Below are positions 42,921-52,815 of a DNA stretch of 64,000 nt, piece after piece (within the stretch, counting starts at the first letter, position 1; each line of letters starts with the position of its first letter). Source of the DNA: Nematopogon swammerdamellus. Its lineage: Eukaryota > Arthropoda > Insecta > Lepidoptera > Adelidae. The stretch is taken from the NCBI GenBank assembly GCA_946902875.1, contig OX336338.1:8981971-9045970 (forward strand). The letters run 5' to 3'. Position numbers and translations under genes: made by a program. The notes beneath the pieces are model-generated. The model had not been told where the DNA came from and did not search any database. It was given only the letters and a program-made list of their open reading frames with translations.

Positions 42921-43632
42921 CTAAAACAATCACATCGGATATTTTCATTTATTTCATTTTATTTAGTGACTTAAAATTTATTGTTCATAAGCAAACTTTA
43001 TTAGATACAATAACAAAGAACAACATATTTTCCAAGATAATCCTTATCCTAATCCTTAATTTTTTTTCCGTCAGCGTGTTTCTATCCCCATTCAGAGGGG
43101 GAATGCTGCGTCCGTCCTAGGGACAATGTGTTTGGCCTCTATAGAGGAAATCTTTTATTATTCTATTTTTTTTTATTTATTATTTATTAATTTTAAAAAA
43201 CATAGAGTACATAGAATTTGCATCCTGCATTAGATAAATATGTCTTGCAGAAGTGCATTCTTTAACAAATTATAATAATATACATTAGATCAAAAATTCA
43301 TTTATAAGTTGTCTTTATTAATTTGTTTTATTATTTCTGCATAAATTGTTCATTTCGTTAGACATAATGTCAAGCATAAAATTGTTTAAAGGTTTTTATA
43401 AACATATATGACAACATATTGAATGTTAAAGAAAAAGGGGGTTGCGCCGGTTGAGTGTCGGGGGCGCGTGGTGCGGTGGGAGCGCTAGGTAATAGGTAAA
43501 TCTCCTCCAGTTCTGCTTCACATATTTATTTCGCCATAAAGAATACACATAAATTTTTCATTGATACATATGCACATTCAGTATGGTTCATCATAGTTTT
43601 TTAGGGTTCCGTTTTTTAGCTTCGTAATCTAA
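42921..43632. other. MGAT4 intron, no firm feature
   Basis: AT-rich intron; no membrane-anchor exon is evident on the minus strand. A GGTTCCG repeat scrap stands at 43600-43615. Confidence 0.4.
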
Positions 43633-43691
43633 GTCGCTCGGGTGATCTTAAGGGAACTTTTATAAAGTTCCCTTAAGATCACCCGAGCGAC
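43633..43691. repeat. Perfect 28-bp-stem hairpin
   Basis: gtcgctcgggtgatcttaag, ggaacttt, a 3-base spacer, then the exact inverse. It follows directly on a ggttccgttttttagcttcg block. Confidence 0.7.
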
Positions 43692-43869
43692 AGATATTCA
43701 GAGATCGAAAAAAAAAAAAAACTCAGTGAAGCATTACACACCCGGGTGTTTTAATAAAACCTTCGAGCCACAGTCACAGGCCACTGTGCGCTGACCTCTT
43801 GTAGTACAAAGGCGCCATCGACACATGCAAACAATGCTCACGGGCCAGCATTCAGCTAATTAAAGAAGG

Positions 43870-44480
43870 CACTAGGGACTCACCCGCCCTACGCTACGGT
43901 TCGGTGTACACAGGCGAAGGGGGTTAAATGGGTTCGAATCACTCACCCCCGAAGTAAATGAAATAATCCTGGGTAGGTAGTTGCCTGCCTGTGACGCCAA
44001 TGTGCACGTTGACATCACCGGGCCCGACCTCGGTAGGGGTATCCTCAGTCTCATGAGTTGTGGGGCTCCTACAGGGTTAACTCGTGTCCTACATAATATT
44101 CGGCCATCGGGTTTGGACTGAACGGATCCTACATTGGCGGCCGTGTTTTTTTTTATAGTAAGCGCGACATGTGGCCCCGAGCCACCCATAAGGTGTCTAG
44201 CGAAGCCCATGGACATTCGGTCGCATGCAGGGGTTGCGAATGCCATGCCGGCCTGACAGGTTCTTCTCTTGAAGGACCCGAGACTATACTTGGGGGGAAA
44301 TATGTGGGCAGGGAGAGCGTTCCAGAGTTTACCGGTTCTGTGGAGGAAGGATCTGCAGAACCGATTAGTACGCATCCGCCGTAAGTCCAGCGTATAGGGA
44401 TGCAATCCCTGCCCAGTGCGCGTTGTACGGAGGTGGATAGGGGACGGCGGAATCGCGTTAACGGGATGGCGGAAACGGAA
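43870..44480 (-). pseudogene. CR1/Jockey-type LINE C-terminal relic
   Basis: Minus-strand frame pieces: CIPIRWTYGGCV, NRFCRSFLHRTGKLWNALPA, then FPPKYSLGSFKRRTCQAGMA and GFARHLMGGSGPHVAL. The FxRSFLxRTGxLWNxLP block marks the reverse-transcriptase C-terminus. Beyond 44150 a separate minus-strand block (RTRVNPVGAPQLMRLRIPLP) belongs to another repeat. Related to 11040-11400. Confidence 0.65.
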
Positions 44481-44505
44481 TGTGGGAAGATCACTCGCGT
44501 TCGGA

Positions 44506-44606
44506 GGCGATCAGTGGTTCCGTACCGATGAAGGTCGTGAGGACTGGAGAAAAATAGGAGAGGCGTATGCCCAGCAGTGGACGCATAAACTTGACTGACT
44601 GTTTCT
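44506..44606 (+). pseudogene. RTE-like LINE extreme C-terminus
   Basis: Plus-strand [20 protein letters not shown], then AYAQQWTHKLD and stop. Same block as in 32259-32639 but opposite orientation. It is fused to the CR1 relic at about 44480. Confidence 0.65.
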
Positions 44607-44617
44607 ATTTTCATCTA

Positions 44618-44905
44618 CTACCGTGTGGGGTCGGTAGTTAAAAAGAATAGCCCCACTGTATATCTCCCCGTGCATGTCGTAAAAGGCGACTAAGACCTCT
44701 CACATTGACACGGTCCTTCCACCGAGTCCTGTGTAGCAGGTGGGTCTTCGTGCCTTACTTGCTGCTTGATAGTTATCTTGTCCTAACACTTCGTTAAATG
44801 TGGTGGTCGGTTTGTGCTGTAATTTACAAGAGTACTTGCAGCACAACACCGACTGCTCTGCTTACCCCGATTGTTGTGTGGTGTGTATGCATGTATGTCC
44901 AGCTT
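44618..44905. repeat. Retroelement-related block, plus orientation
   Basis: 44620-44700 (cgtgtggggtcggtagttaa, gtcgtaaaaggcgactaag) matches the 5' head of the SINE at 17733-18200. 44700-44905 resembles 52540-52700 in inverse (agcaggtgggtcttcgtgcc; acaacaccgactgctctgct). Confidence 0.45.
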
Positions 44906-45269
44906 GATTAGAATGACAGCCGTTTTAGAGTTGCATCGTTACATGCAGACGTTGGCAGTAAAAAACGCAAAATAAATGTTTCCGCAAGCAAATCGCAGGC
45001 AACAGTTAGTTATTTTTAAGGGCCACAACACACCCCACCCACCGCTTCCAATCCAGTCGCTGGATTTGTACACTAATTAAAAGTTGAGTAGTTTGAGGTA
45101 GAAACGAAAAAGCCGGGCGCCGCGCCACCGAATATATATTACTAGCGTGGCGCGCCCCGGTCGGCCACAGCCACGTCAAATGCAGATTAATTAAGTTTTA
45201 CAAACAAAAAACAGGTTGACTGGTTTAGCAGTGTTTGTTTATTATTTTCGATCATTGTTTTAGCAATGT

Positions 45270-45425
45270 TTTTTTTTTTTTTTTTTTTATTGCTTCCGAA
45301 CTAGCTGGCTGTGCCCGAGGTCGAAGCCTCAGGCGCAGCCTATGGGTGCAGCCAATTTCACCCCCGAGGAGGTGCCAGTCCGGCTTGGAGGTGGACTAAT
45401 GTTGCTGGGGAAAGGCTATTTACCC
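45270..45425 (-). repeat. LINE 3' tail with poly-T start
   Basis: A T18-type run (45271-45290) is followed by actagctggctgtgcccgag and ttcacccccgaggaggtgcc. The poly-T implies a polyadenylated retrocopy on the minus strand. Family unknown. Confidence 0.45.
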
Positions 45426-45429
45426 GCGA

Positions 45430-46500
45430 TTTGAAGATCCGTGGATTTTAAATTTGGAATCTAATTTTTAGAACAACTAATCTGAAACGTTTCCTTTGGG
45501 TGGAGGGATTATATTTGAACCTATATGGGAAAATTATTATTGGTTGGATTCAGAAGGTTGCTATGGGCGACGCAGTCGCAGCCTATCTGATTTGTCCTAT
45601 CAAAATTTGTCCTACACCTGCATTCGAGCAAAAAAGTTTTTAAAATTTTCCGAACGTTGAGTTGTGGAGGAGCCAAATAAAAAGTAGTCGTATACAAATC
45701 AAATTTTGTTTATTGTCCACCTACCGTTCCACTTATAATAGGACTGTGCACAGGGCACACACTTTTAATCAGATTGAAGTATAATAATACTATGACAAAC
45801 TTAGCCATTCTAACATACCCATTATTATCCCGTGCATGTACGAGCAGATATTAATATTTAATCACTACCATACTGCCCGGATGCGACGAGCTAAATTGAA
45901 CTTCATACCTTTCATATAGGATGCAAAATGTATTACAGGGGACGATGCATCAGACAATTTTCAATCGAGAACTCCATTAACTTCGGATCACCAGGCAATC
46001 CTTTTTCCTCGGCTACGAAAGCGAAGGCTACCTGCTTTCACAAAACTTGTGAGTAGCTACAGGGAGCTGGTACGTTCTATAAAACTACAGTTTAAAGTTT
46101 TATCAGCAGTCTCACTCACATACATACACTATGTTTACTAGAGCAAAGTAAAGTGACTTATTCGCACCCGCATGTGTTTGCTCTCGTACGTGTGGAGAAA
46201 TCTCCAAGGGAGAAATAAATGGCGCAAAGCTCTGAAAGCAAAGAATTCTATATTATTAAAGGGACTGGGTTGATCAGACGATGAATCATTATCATTAGGT
46301 ATACATGGTGGCATATGAAGACGAAATATAAAATATGTCTTTCTCTGTCGTCCGTCACACTTGTCAGCTTACGTTCTTTGCCGCGTGACAAGAGCCGTCT
46401 GATGCAAATTAGGTATGTGTATTTAGGTACTCTAAGACATACCTATATAGATTAAGATTTATTAATTGATATATTAATGTCCCTTCACGTTGCATGACCG
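45430..46500. other. Intronic/intergenic, no feature seen
   Basis: AT-rich sequence with small GC-balanced patches. I could not find a supported ORF on either strand. Confidence 0.4.
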
Positions 46501-46510
46501 GTTGTGGCAG

Positions 46511-46634
46511 ATGTGCACGACCCTGGCGGTGTTAGTGGCAATAACAATGACAGTTCTTTTGTTTAATTTTTTGCGATGCGATTCAATCGAACGATTTGAT
46601 CATCAAACAATTCCAGCATCAATCTCATCATCAC
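46511..46634 (+). CDS. Candidate signal-anchor exon (hypothetical)
   Basis: From ATG at 46511 the frame reads MCTTLAVLVAITMTVLLFNF, then LRCDSIERFDHQTIPAS and ISSS, and meets a consensus donor CAC|GTAAGT at 46634/46635. The first 20 residues are a strong hydrophobic helix followed by Arg and a polar stretch, like a signal peptide or type II anchor. The frame opens after a TAA at 46475. It is on the strand opposite to MGAT4, so it is not that gene's anchor. No partner exon was identified. It may be chance or the 5' exon of an unseen + strand gene. Confidence 0.25.
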
Positions 46635-47329
46635 GTAAGTAAAAAAAAATATCGCTAGGTAGGTAGGTAGCTTGAATAGGTCCGTGAGAGTTTATTTGGT
46701 GAAAATCTGCAAACATGGTGTTGGGGAGATGGTGGTGACGTCATCAGTGGTAGGGGGGAGGTCGAGTTCTGTGTAGTCGCCGGATGGGTCTTTATTTAAG
46801 GCGTGGTAGCGTTCACGTTTGTAGGTTAGCGGCAGCAGTCAGCACGAAGCCGTCGAACGGTCGCCAACTTTCTGGAATGCCCCCCTTGTGGCGAAGCGTA
46901 AGGCGTTCATTGAATTCACGTCAAAACTGTACGAGACTTAAAATGCCATTCAGAACACGGCGGAAATCACCGGTTCAGTCAGAGTTTTTAGGATCACTGT
47001 TGGAGATACGCTATAATATAATATTTCCCAAACTTCGGCGGTAAAGAACCACCACTTTCCGCCATCGTGCTTGATGTCGTCGTCCCAGCAACAATGAACG
47101 GTTCAATAATATGATTGGTGTGGCCTGTACATTCTGGTATGACGCGGATTTACAATGCTACACCGGTTCGCGGTTTCGAATGGTGAATTGTTTTGTGTAT
47201 CGCCAACATGTACTTACATAAATTAACACATAGAATGAACAACAAGTTATCGAGAAGGTGAGAGAAAAAACTAAATTACCTTCAAATACTTATGTACAAT
47301 AAGTATATTATATCTATTTATGTCATACT
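46635..47329. other. Unassigned; RTE scrap at 47036-47092
   Basis: 47036-47092 (ccaccactttccgccatcgt, gcttgatgtcgtcgtcccag) is a short fragment of the RTE C-terminal end, coding sense minus. A GC-balanced stretch 46740-46950 has short readable frames on both strands but nothing I recognise. Confidence 0.4.
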
Positions 47330-48316
47330 TTTTAACCGACTTCCAAAAAAGGAGGAGGTTCTCAATTCGTTATTTTTTTTTGTATGTTTGTTACGCGATT
47401 TCTCCGTCAATTGAGGGCCGATTTAGAAAATTCTTTTTTTGTTTGTTAGGTCATACTTCCGAGGTGGTCCCATTTCAATTTTATCGAAATTGGTTCAGTG
47501 GTTTTCGAAAAATCAACATAATACTATGGTGTGTGGTTACCTTCAGCAAAACTTGTGATGTGGTCGTTTTCGGCAATTTTCAGTTTGATAAATTAGTATG
47601 GTGTGTGGTTACCTTCAGCAATACTTTTGTGATGTGGACTTATTCAGCAATTTGCAGTCCGACACATATGGCGAATAATTCTGTACCACTTCAATCGATT
47701 TCGATTATTCTTTTTTATGTAATATTACTAATAATATTACTAAAAAGAATGAAATAAAAACTTTTTAAAAAAATATAAAACCTATTTCCAAAAAACAAAA
47801 AAAAAAAGAACTAAAAAGTATTAAATACCTAATATTTTGAAATTTTCTCTGTCCTATTGAAATACATGAATCGATATACCTACTAGTGATACATATTCGG
47901 ACCCTTGTTTCATGAATATTCTAAATTTGAAATTTTCTATCTTTTCCGACCGGCCAGGTGCGCTTAATTTATTATGGTACGAGTAGGTACCATCGAGCTG
48001 GTCTGATGATGGAGACAGAAGGTGGCCATAGGAACTCCTAAACTACACATGATAAACCCATCGTGTTTGGGCTCGTTGCATTTGTCTTCACGAGCAATTT
48101 ACTTTAGACCTAAGAGATTCTCAATTCGACGGTATGTTTTCTTTTTTTGGATGTTTGTTACGCGATTACTCCGTCAATTGTGGGCCGATTTTGGAAATTC
48201 TTTTTTTTTTTATTTGAAAGGGGATAACCCTGAGGTTTTTTCATTAAGTCATTGCATTAAGGGTTAAGTTAGAGTGGCACGGGATCTGCCGGCACTCCCG
48301 GAGTGCAACTGTTAAG

Positions 48317-48845
48317 TAGGGTTCGGTAACACGTTTATGTCTGTCCATTCTACTAAGTTCTGCAAAATGAATGTAGGGTTCCGTAACAAATGCATGTCTG
48401 TCCGTTCTACTAAATTTAACATTTATTTCAAAATGAATGTAGGGTTCCGTAACAAATGCATGTCTGTCCGTTCTACTAAATTTTACAATTTTCAACCAAG
48501 GTCCTCCGACGGCTATTTTATAATAAAAGTAGGGTTCCGTAACACGTTTATGTCTGTCCTTTCTACTAAGTTCTGCAAAATGAATGTAGGGTTCCGTAAC
48601 AAATGCATGTCTGTCCGTTCTACAAAATTTAACATTTATTTCAAAATGAATGTAGGGTTCCGTAACAAATGCATGTCTGTCCGTTCTACTAAATTTTACA
48701 ATTTTCAACCAAGGTCCTCCGACGGTTATTTTATAATAAAAGTAGGGTTCCATAACACGTTTATGTCTGTCCATTCTACTAAGTTCTGCAAAATGAATGT
48801 CGGGGTTCCGTAACAAATACATGTCTGTCCGTTATACTAAATTTA
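48317..48845. repeat. Higher-order minisatellite, 213-bp period
   Basis: Three subunits alternate: 57 bp (starts 48317, 48530, 48743), 66 bp (48374, 48587) and 90 bp (48440, 48653). Each starts tagggttccgtaacaM and contains tgtctgtcc. The sum, 213, is a multiple of three, which keeps frames open on both strands (48244-48822 minus; 48337-48813 plus). Those frames are by-products of the repeat length. Confidence 0.85.
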
Positions 48846-48875
48846 ACATAATTTTTTTTAAGCAATGTTACGGTG

Positions 48876-49264
48876 TTGTTTTTTTTTATGGAAACTGACA
48901 CGGTTGGCTACATCACCTACAACGTCCGTGATGTCAGCCCATAACACCGGGTGAACTAAGTGCCATGTCAGTGCTTCCCCCTTTGATCGTGCTGACTACA
49001 CTGAACTGGTCGGAAAACACAAACTATTTACATAGCCGTTTCGAACGACGTTCCATTCAGTGCGGTGGTACCAACCCGGGCGGGTTAAACCCTACCACCA
49101 AGTAAGATTAGGAGGGAAGGGACCTACAGTTTTACGAGGAATCCGAACCTCGGTCAGCCTCCAACGGTCAGCGGTCACCCATCCAAGTACTGACCGCACC
49201 CAGCGTTGCTTAACATTCAATAGCCACAGTTGACTGTCTGCACCACTGAGCTATCGAGGCTGAC
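48876..49264 (-). mobile_element. tRNA-derived SINE, copy 3
   Basis: On the minus strand starts GTCAGCCTCGATAGCTCAGT (A box), B box GGTTCGGATTCC near 49148, ends in an A run (T9 at 48880-48888). Same site relative to the compound element as copy 4. Confidence 0.75.
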
Positions 49265-49375
49265 GTGGTCCTATTTTAATTGGGTCAAGATCGGATCGGA
49301 AAGCGAGGCGAGGATTCCGCCGAGTACATTAATAGCAAAAAATTACTAAAAAAAACTGTGAAATAAAAAAAAAAG

Positions 49376-49720
49376 TTTTAAAAAACATAAAACCGACTTC
49401 CTAAAAAAAGTAGAACTAAAAACTATTTAAAATAAAAATATAAAAACCGCCTTCAAAAATATATGAAATAAAAACCTAAAAAAAAACGAACCCTAGAGTG
49501 GAAGGCGGTGCTAAAGCAAGCAAAAATGATGCATGAAAGAAAACATAAGTGGATGATATCCTTTGTGATTTGTGTAGCCTTTTTAGCACCGCCTTCAACT
49601 CTAGGGTTCGTTTTTTTTTTAGGTTTTTATTTCATATATTTTTGAAGGCGGTTTTTATATTTTTATTTTAAATAGTTTTTAGTTCTACTTTTTTTAGGAA
49701 GTCGGTTTTATGTTTTTTAA
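49376..49720. mobile_element. Fold-back terminus, copy A
   Basis: Arms of about 138 bp (from aaaacataaaaccgacttcc to ggaaggcggtgctaaa, and the inverse from 49582) around a loop of about 68 bp (tgatgcatgaaagaaaacat). The arms contain nested ccgcc/ggcgg blocks. Confidence 0.75.
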
Positions 49721-50755
49721 ATCTTCTATTTGCTGCAAATAAAGCTCATACATAGGTACCGCCCAACTTTTGGTAACAAGTACAGAAGTAAATGTATGTA
49801 ATATACCTACATATAACAATGCAGCTTCTAGGTATTTACTTCGCCCCAACTCAACACGACAAATGTTAGACTTGTGATTCATCATGTGTACTTAGCTAGC
49901 ACGCTCTTTGGGAAGGAGAAGGTGTGTGTGAGGGGCAGGCAAAGGAGGTAGACCTGCGGCCGGGAGCACGTCCTGAGGACGCGATCGAAATCATAAATTG
50001 CTTCATTTGACTTCGTTTTACCGTCTCGATCGGCGAATCAGTCAACTATGACGTTGCAGACAGAACAAACCTCTTAATACGAGCGCCGCCGCCGATGGGA
50101 TATATATAATTTACCGCAGTACGAACGCAAAAGAATGTAGAAAATTTCGAGAAAGAATGCACTATAAACATATAGAATAACCCCCTTATGTCAGTTAAAA
50201 ATATTACGGGGGCAACTGCAACACCGTGTATAAGATCTTTACGCGCACTTCACGTATTAAAAATTTGAGGAGTGAGTTTGTTTTTTATATCGTAAAAAAA
50301 ATTGGTATGGGAACGTGATCAGTATCTGATACACATACATACACCCCTTAGCGTAAAGTTACCTACTAATGAAAAACCTTATATTATATACTCGTATATA
50401 TTATATACAAGTTTAGCTCACTTAAAGTAATAAGATAATTAATTACACACACACACAAACATTTATCATATATAATATAATATACCATATATTATTATGC
50501 AAGATTTGATAACTTCCTTTACTTTGAAGGCAACTGTAAGTCTAACGGGGGATTCTCCTTATGATGACTGAAATGTTCAGTTTGTAAATTCGTAATTTGT
50601 CTATAAACATGTAGGTATTACTCGCTCCATCATCCTAAGTAGTAATGGATACGGCGGCGCACATAGGAGTACGTCTATGAAGAAAACCGGACATTAGTCG
50701 AAAACGTAAACTTTCGCAAAACGTCTCGCACTCGCCATTTTATAATAGCTACATA
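49721..50755. other. Intergenic, no firm feature
   Basis: AT-rich sequence with a GC-balanced patch at 49910-50100 that could hold a promoter but has no supported exon. Short TA runs at 50390-50490. Confidence 0.4.
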
Positions 50756-51667
50756 GGGCACACTAAAAGTTTCCGGAATTGGCCACTTACATAAATAATA
50801 TTTAAAAAGTAATTACAACATTTGAAAATGGAACTCTTTGGCTGTAGAATGCAATTTGTTTCATCTGACTGTCAATTGTTTTTCCATTGTGGCGCCATTT
50901 TAAAAATTGCGTGTCTACATTAACATAAATTTAACCCGGGAAAATTTTCGTAGTATGATTTTCTACGATTTTAAGTGTAATTTGACAGCTCATCAGAGCC
51001 TCGCTCGGCTTCAATCTGCTTTTGGCGATGAAGCACCATGCAAGACGACTATTTATTGCTGGTTTGCAGAATTCAAGCGCGGTCGTGTCAATCTCAGTGA
51101 CGAATCTCGCAATGGTCGCCCGTTCACCGCTGTGAACAACAAAAACAACGATGCTGTGCGCCGTATGATCGAAACAGACAGGCATGTGACCTACCATGAG
51201 ATTCGGGCATCCTTAGACATAGGCATGAGTCAAATACAATCAATCCTACACAAACATTTGGGGGTGAGAAAGCTGTGCTCGCGGATCCCACACAATTTGA
51301 CCGAGGCTCAAAAACGCACCGCGTCACTTGGTGCAATGCCATGCTTACCAGATTCAACAAAGGCGCTTCAAATTTGGTGTGGGACATAGTAACAGGTGAC
51401 GGCACCTTGTGACTTTTTTCTGTTCCCAAAAATTAAGAACCAATTACGCGGTCAACGATTTTCATCACCAGAAGAGGCTGTCGAAGAATATGAAAAACAC
51501 GTTTCTGAGGTCACCACGGAGGAGTGGCACAAAAATTTTCTAAATTGGTTTAATCGTATGAAAAAGTGCATTTACGCAAAGGGAGAATATATTGAGAAAC
51601 AATAAATTCATTTTTTACCTTTAATAGTATTTTATTCTTATTAATTCCGGAAACTTTTAGTGTGCCC
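50756..51667 (+). mobile_element. Mariner-family element, catalytic core deleted
   Basis: Inverted terminal repeats of 25 bp are perfect: GGGCACACTAAAAGTTTCCG, then GAATT (50756-50780), and its exact inverse at 51643-51667. A TA is present directly left (50754-50755) but not directly right. Total length 912 bp against about 1.3 kb for complete mariners. The transposase frame is present at both ends but the middle is missing. Confidence 0.88.
50907..51605 (+). pseudogene. Mariner transposase, N-terminal and C-terminal ends only
   Basis: The N-terminal part has the helix-turn-helix DNA-binding regions: TIYCWFAEFKRGRVNLSDES, then GRPFTAVNN, IETDRHVTYHEIRASLDIG and LGVRKLCSRIPHNLTEAQK. A frameshift follows near 51315; the correct frame goes on as VTWCNAMLTRF, NLVWDIVTGD, and ends at about 51403 (TGDGTL stop), just after the first catalytic Asp position. 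The next block is APCDFFLFPKIKNQLRGQRF and YAKGEYIEKQ, the protein's end. Roughly 400 bp with the other two catalytic Asp residues of the DD34D triad are gone. Confidence 0.85.
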
Positions 51668-52174
51668 CACGTATATAACTACTACGTCACACACACGCCA
51701 TCTTTGGTCTCTCCCACCACCTCTCTTAGCGTGCTGTCAGTCCAAACGCAGACATTGTTTAAACCGCGCTTGATTGTTCTAATAGACTATTTAAATACTG
51801 CCGTATTGTCGTGCTTGGTGCGAGTGTAAAGAGAAGTTTGGAGACAATCATGATGGAAATCGAGGAAGATGAGGATAAGTACTTTATAATGCAGTATTCA
51901 TAAATTTTTCATTGACTTGTATTAATAACATTTCACGTTACTTTCTAAGGAGGTGTTAAAAATGGGCGAATTTATATTAAGTATTTTAAATAAAAGTGTT
52001 TTAAGTACGAGTGTCGGGCCTTGTCGGGCAATCATTTTTATGAAACCATTAAAAGGAGCTATTCTATTTACTGATTCAAAAGAAAAAAGTCACCCCCCCG
52101 CACCCCTTTTTTTTGGCATATTTTTAAATATTACTCTAATTTCCATGGTCTTAGTGTGTAGACATACATACATA
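51668..52174. other. Intergenic, no firm feature
   Basis: A short ATG frame at about 51851 (MMEIEEDEDKYF) is acidic and ends soon after. There is no evidence for a gene. Confidence 0.35.
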
Positions 52175-52815
52175 AGGGAGCGTTCATAAACCACTTGTCG
52201 GTTTTACGGAGGTGTGGGGGGGGGGGGGGGGGGGGGTCGGATTTAGGTTACGTCCGGTCACGAGGGCAGGGGGGGGGGGGGGGGGGGAGTACCGACCCGT
52301 GTCACGTGACGGATCGCACCCAATATTATTTTCACTTAAATAATTATAAAAATTAATATGATAGCTTTCTTCTTATAACGTATTGTTTGTGTGTCTGGCC
52401 TTGTCGGGCTATAACTTATACATAAACGTAAACATCAGTCTTTTGACAATTATACACCACCGTTAAATCATCCGCCTACATCCGCCATTTTGTTTTTTAT
52501 TACTTCAAAGTCAATGAGTGAAAAGGTTGAATTATTCGAAGTTACATAAATACCACACGCTGTGTCCCGACAATTTGGGTAAGCAGGGTAATGGGTGTTG
52601 TGCTGCAATCACTTTGGTACAACGCCGACCAAGTATTTGGACAATCAAGCAGCAATTAAGGCACGAAAACCCACCTGCCGTATGACTTGGTGGAAGGATG
52701 GAAGGAAGGTGGTTCACAAACTACGTGACGGATTTTAGACAAATTTTGGACCCCCCCCTAGAGACTTGAAGTGACAAAATACGAACACCCCCCCCCCCCC
52801 CCCCCCCCCCCATGA
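52175..52815. repeat. Repeat with long G and C homopolymers
   Basis: Two related blocks (gggagcgttcataaaccact at 52176; ggttcacaaactacgtgacg at 52710) each lead into homopolymer runs: G21 at 52216-52236, G19 at 52269-52287, C8 at 52751-52758 and C24 at 52788-52811. Between them, 52540-52700 is a retroelement tail related to 44700-44905. The exact run lengths may be affected by sequencing. Confidence 0.6.

Larger units (their letters stand above)
47330..49720. mobile_element. Compound AACCGACTTCC element, copy A
   Basis: Begins TTTTTAACCGACTTCCAAAA and ends with the inverse GGAAGTCGGTTTTATG. In order: an AT-rich block with atttctccgtcaattgaggg; two ggtgtgtggttaccttcagc subrepeats (47529, 47609); a second ctccgtcaattgtgggccga block (48170); a 213-bp higher-order minisatellite (48317-48845); a tRNA-SINE (48876-49264); and a fold-back end (49376-49720). 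Copy B is at 54774-56903 and a short inverse copy at 59110-59605. Confidence 0.65.

Noticed and set aside
43926..43950. tRNA B-box-like GGGTTCGAATCACTC
   Set aside because: No A box or cloverleaf around it; it belongs to a LINE-associated block.
48244..48822. 192-codon minus ORF (and the 158-codon plus ORF over it)
   Set aside because: Both follow from a 213-bp tandem repeat whose period is a multiple of three; no domain and no start context.
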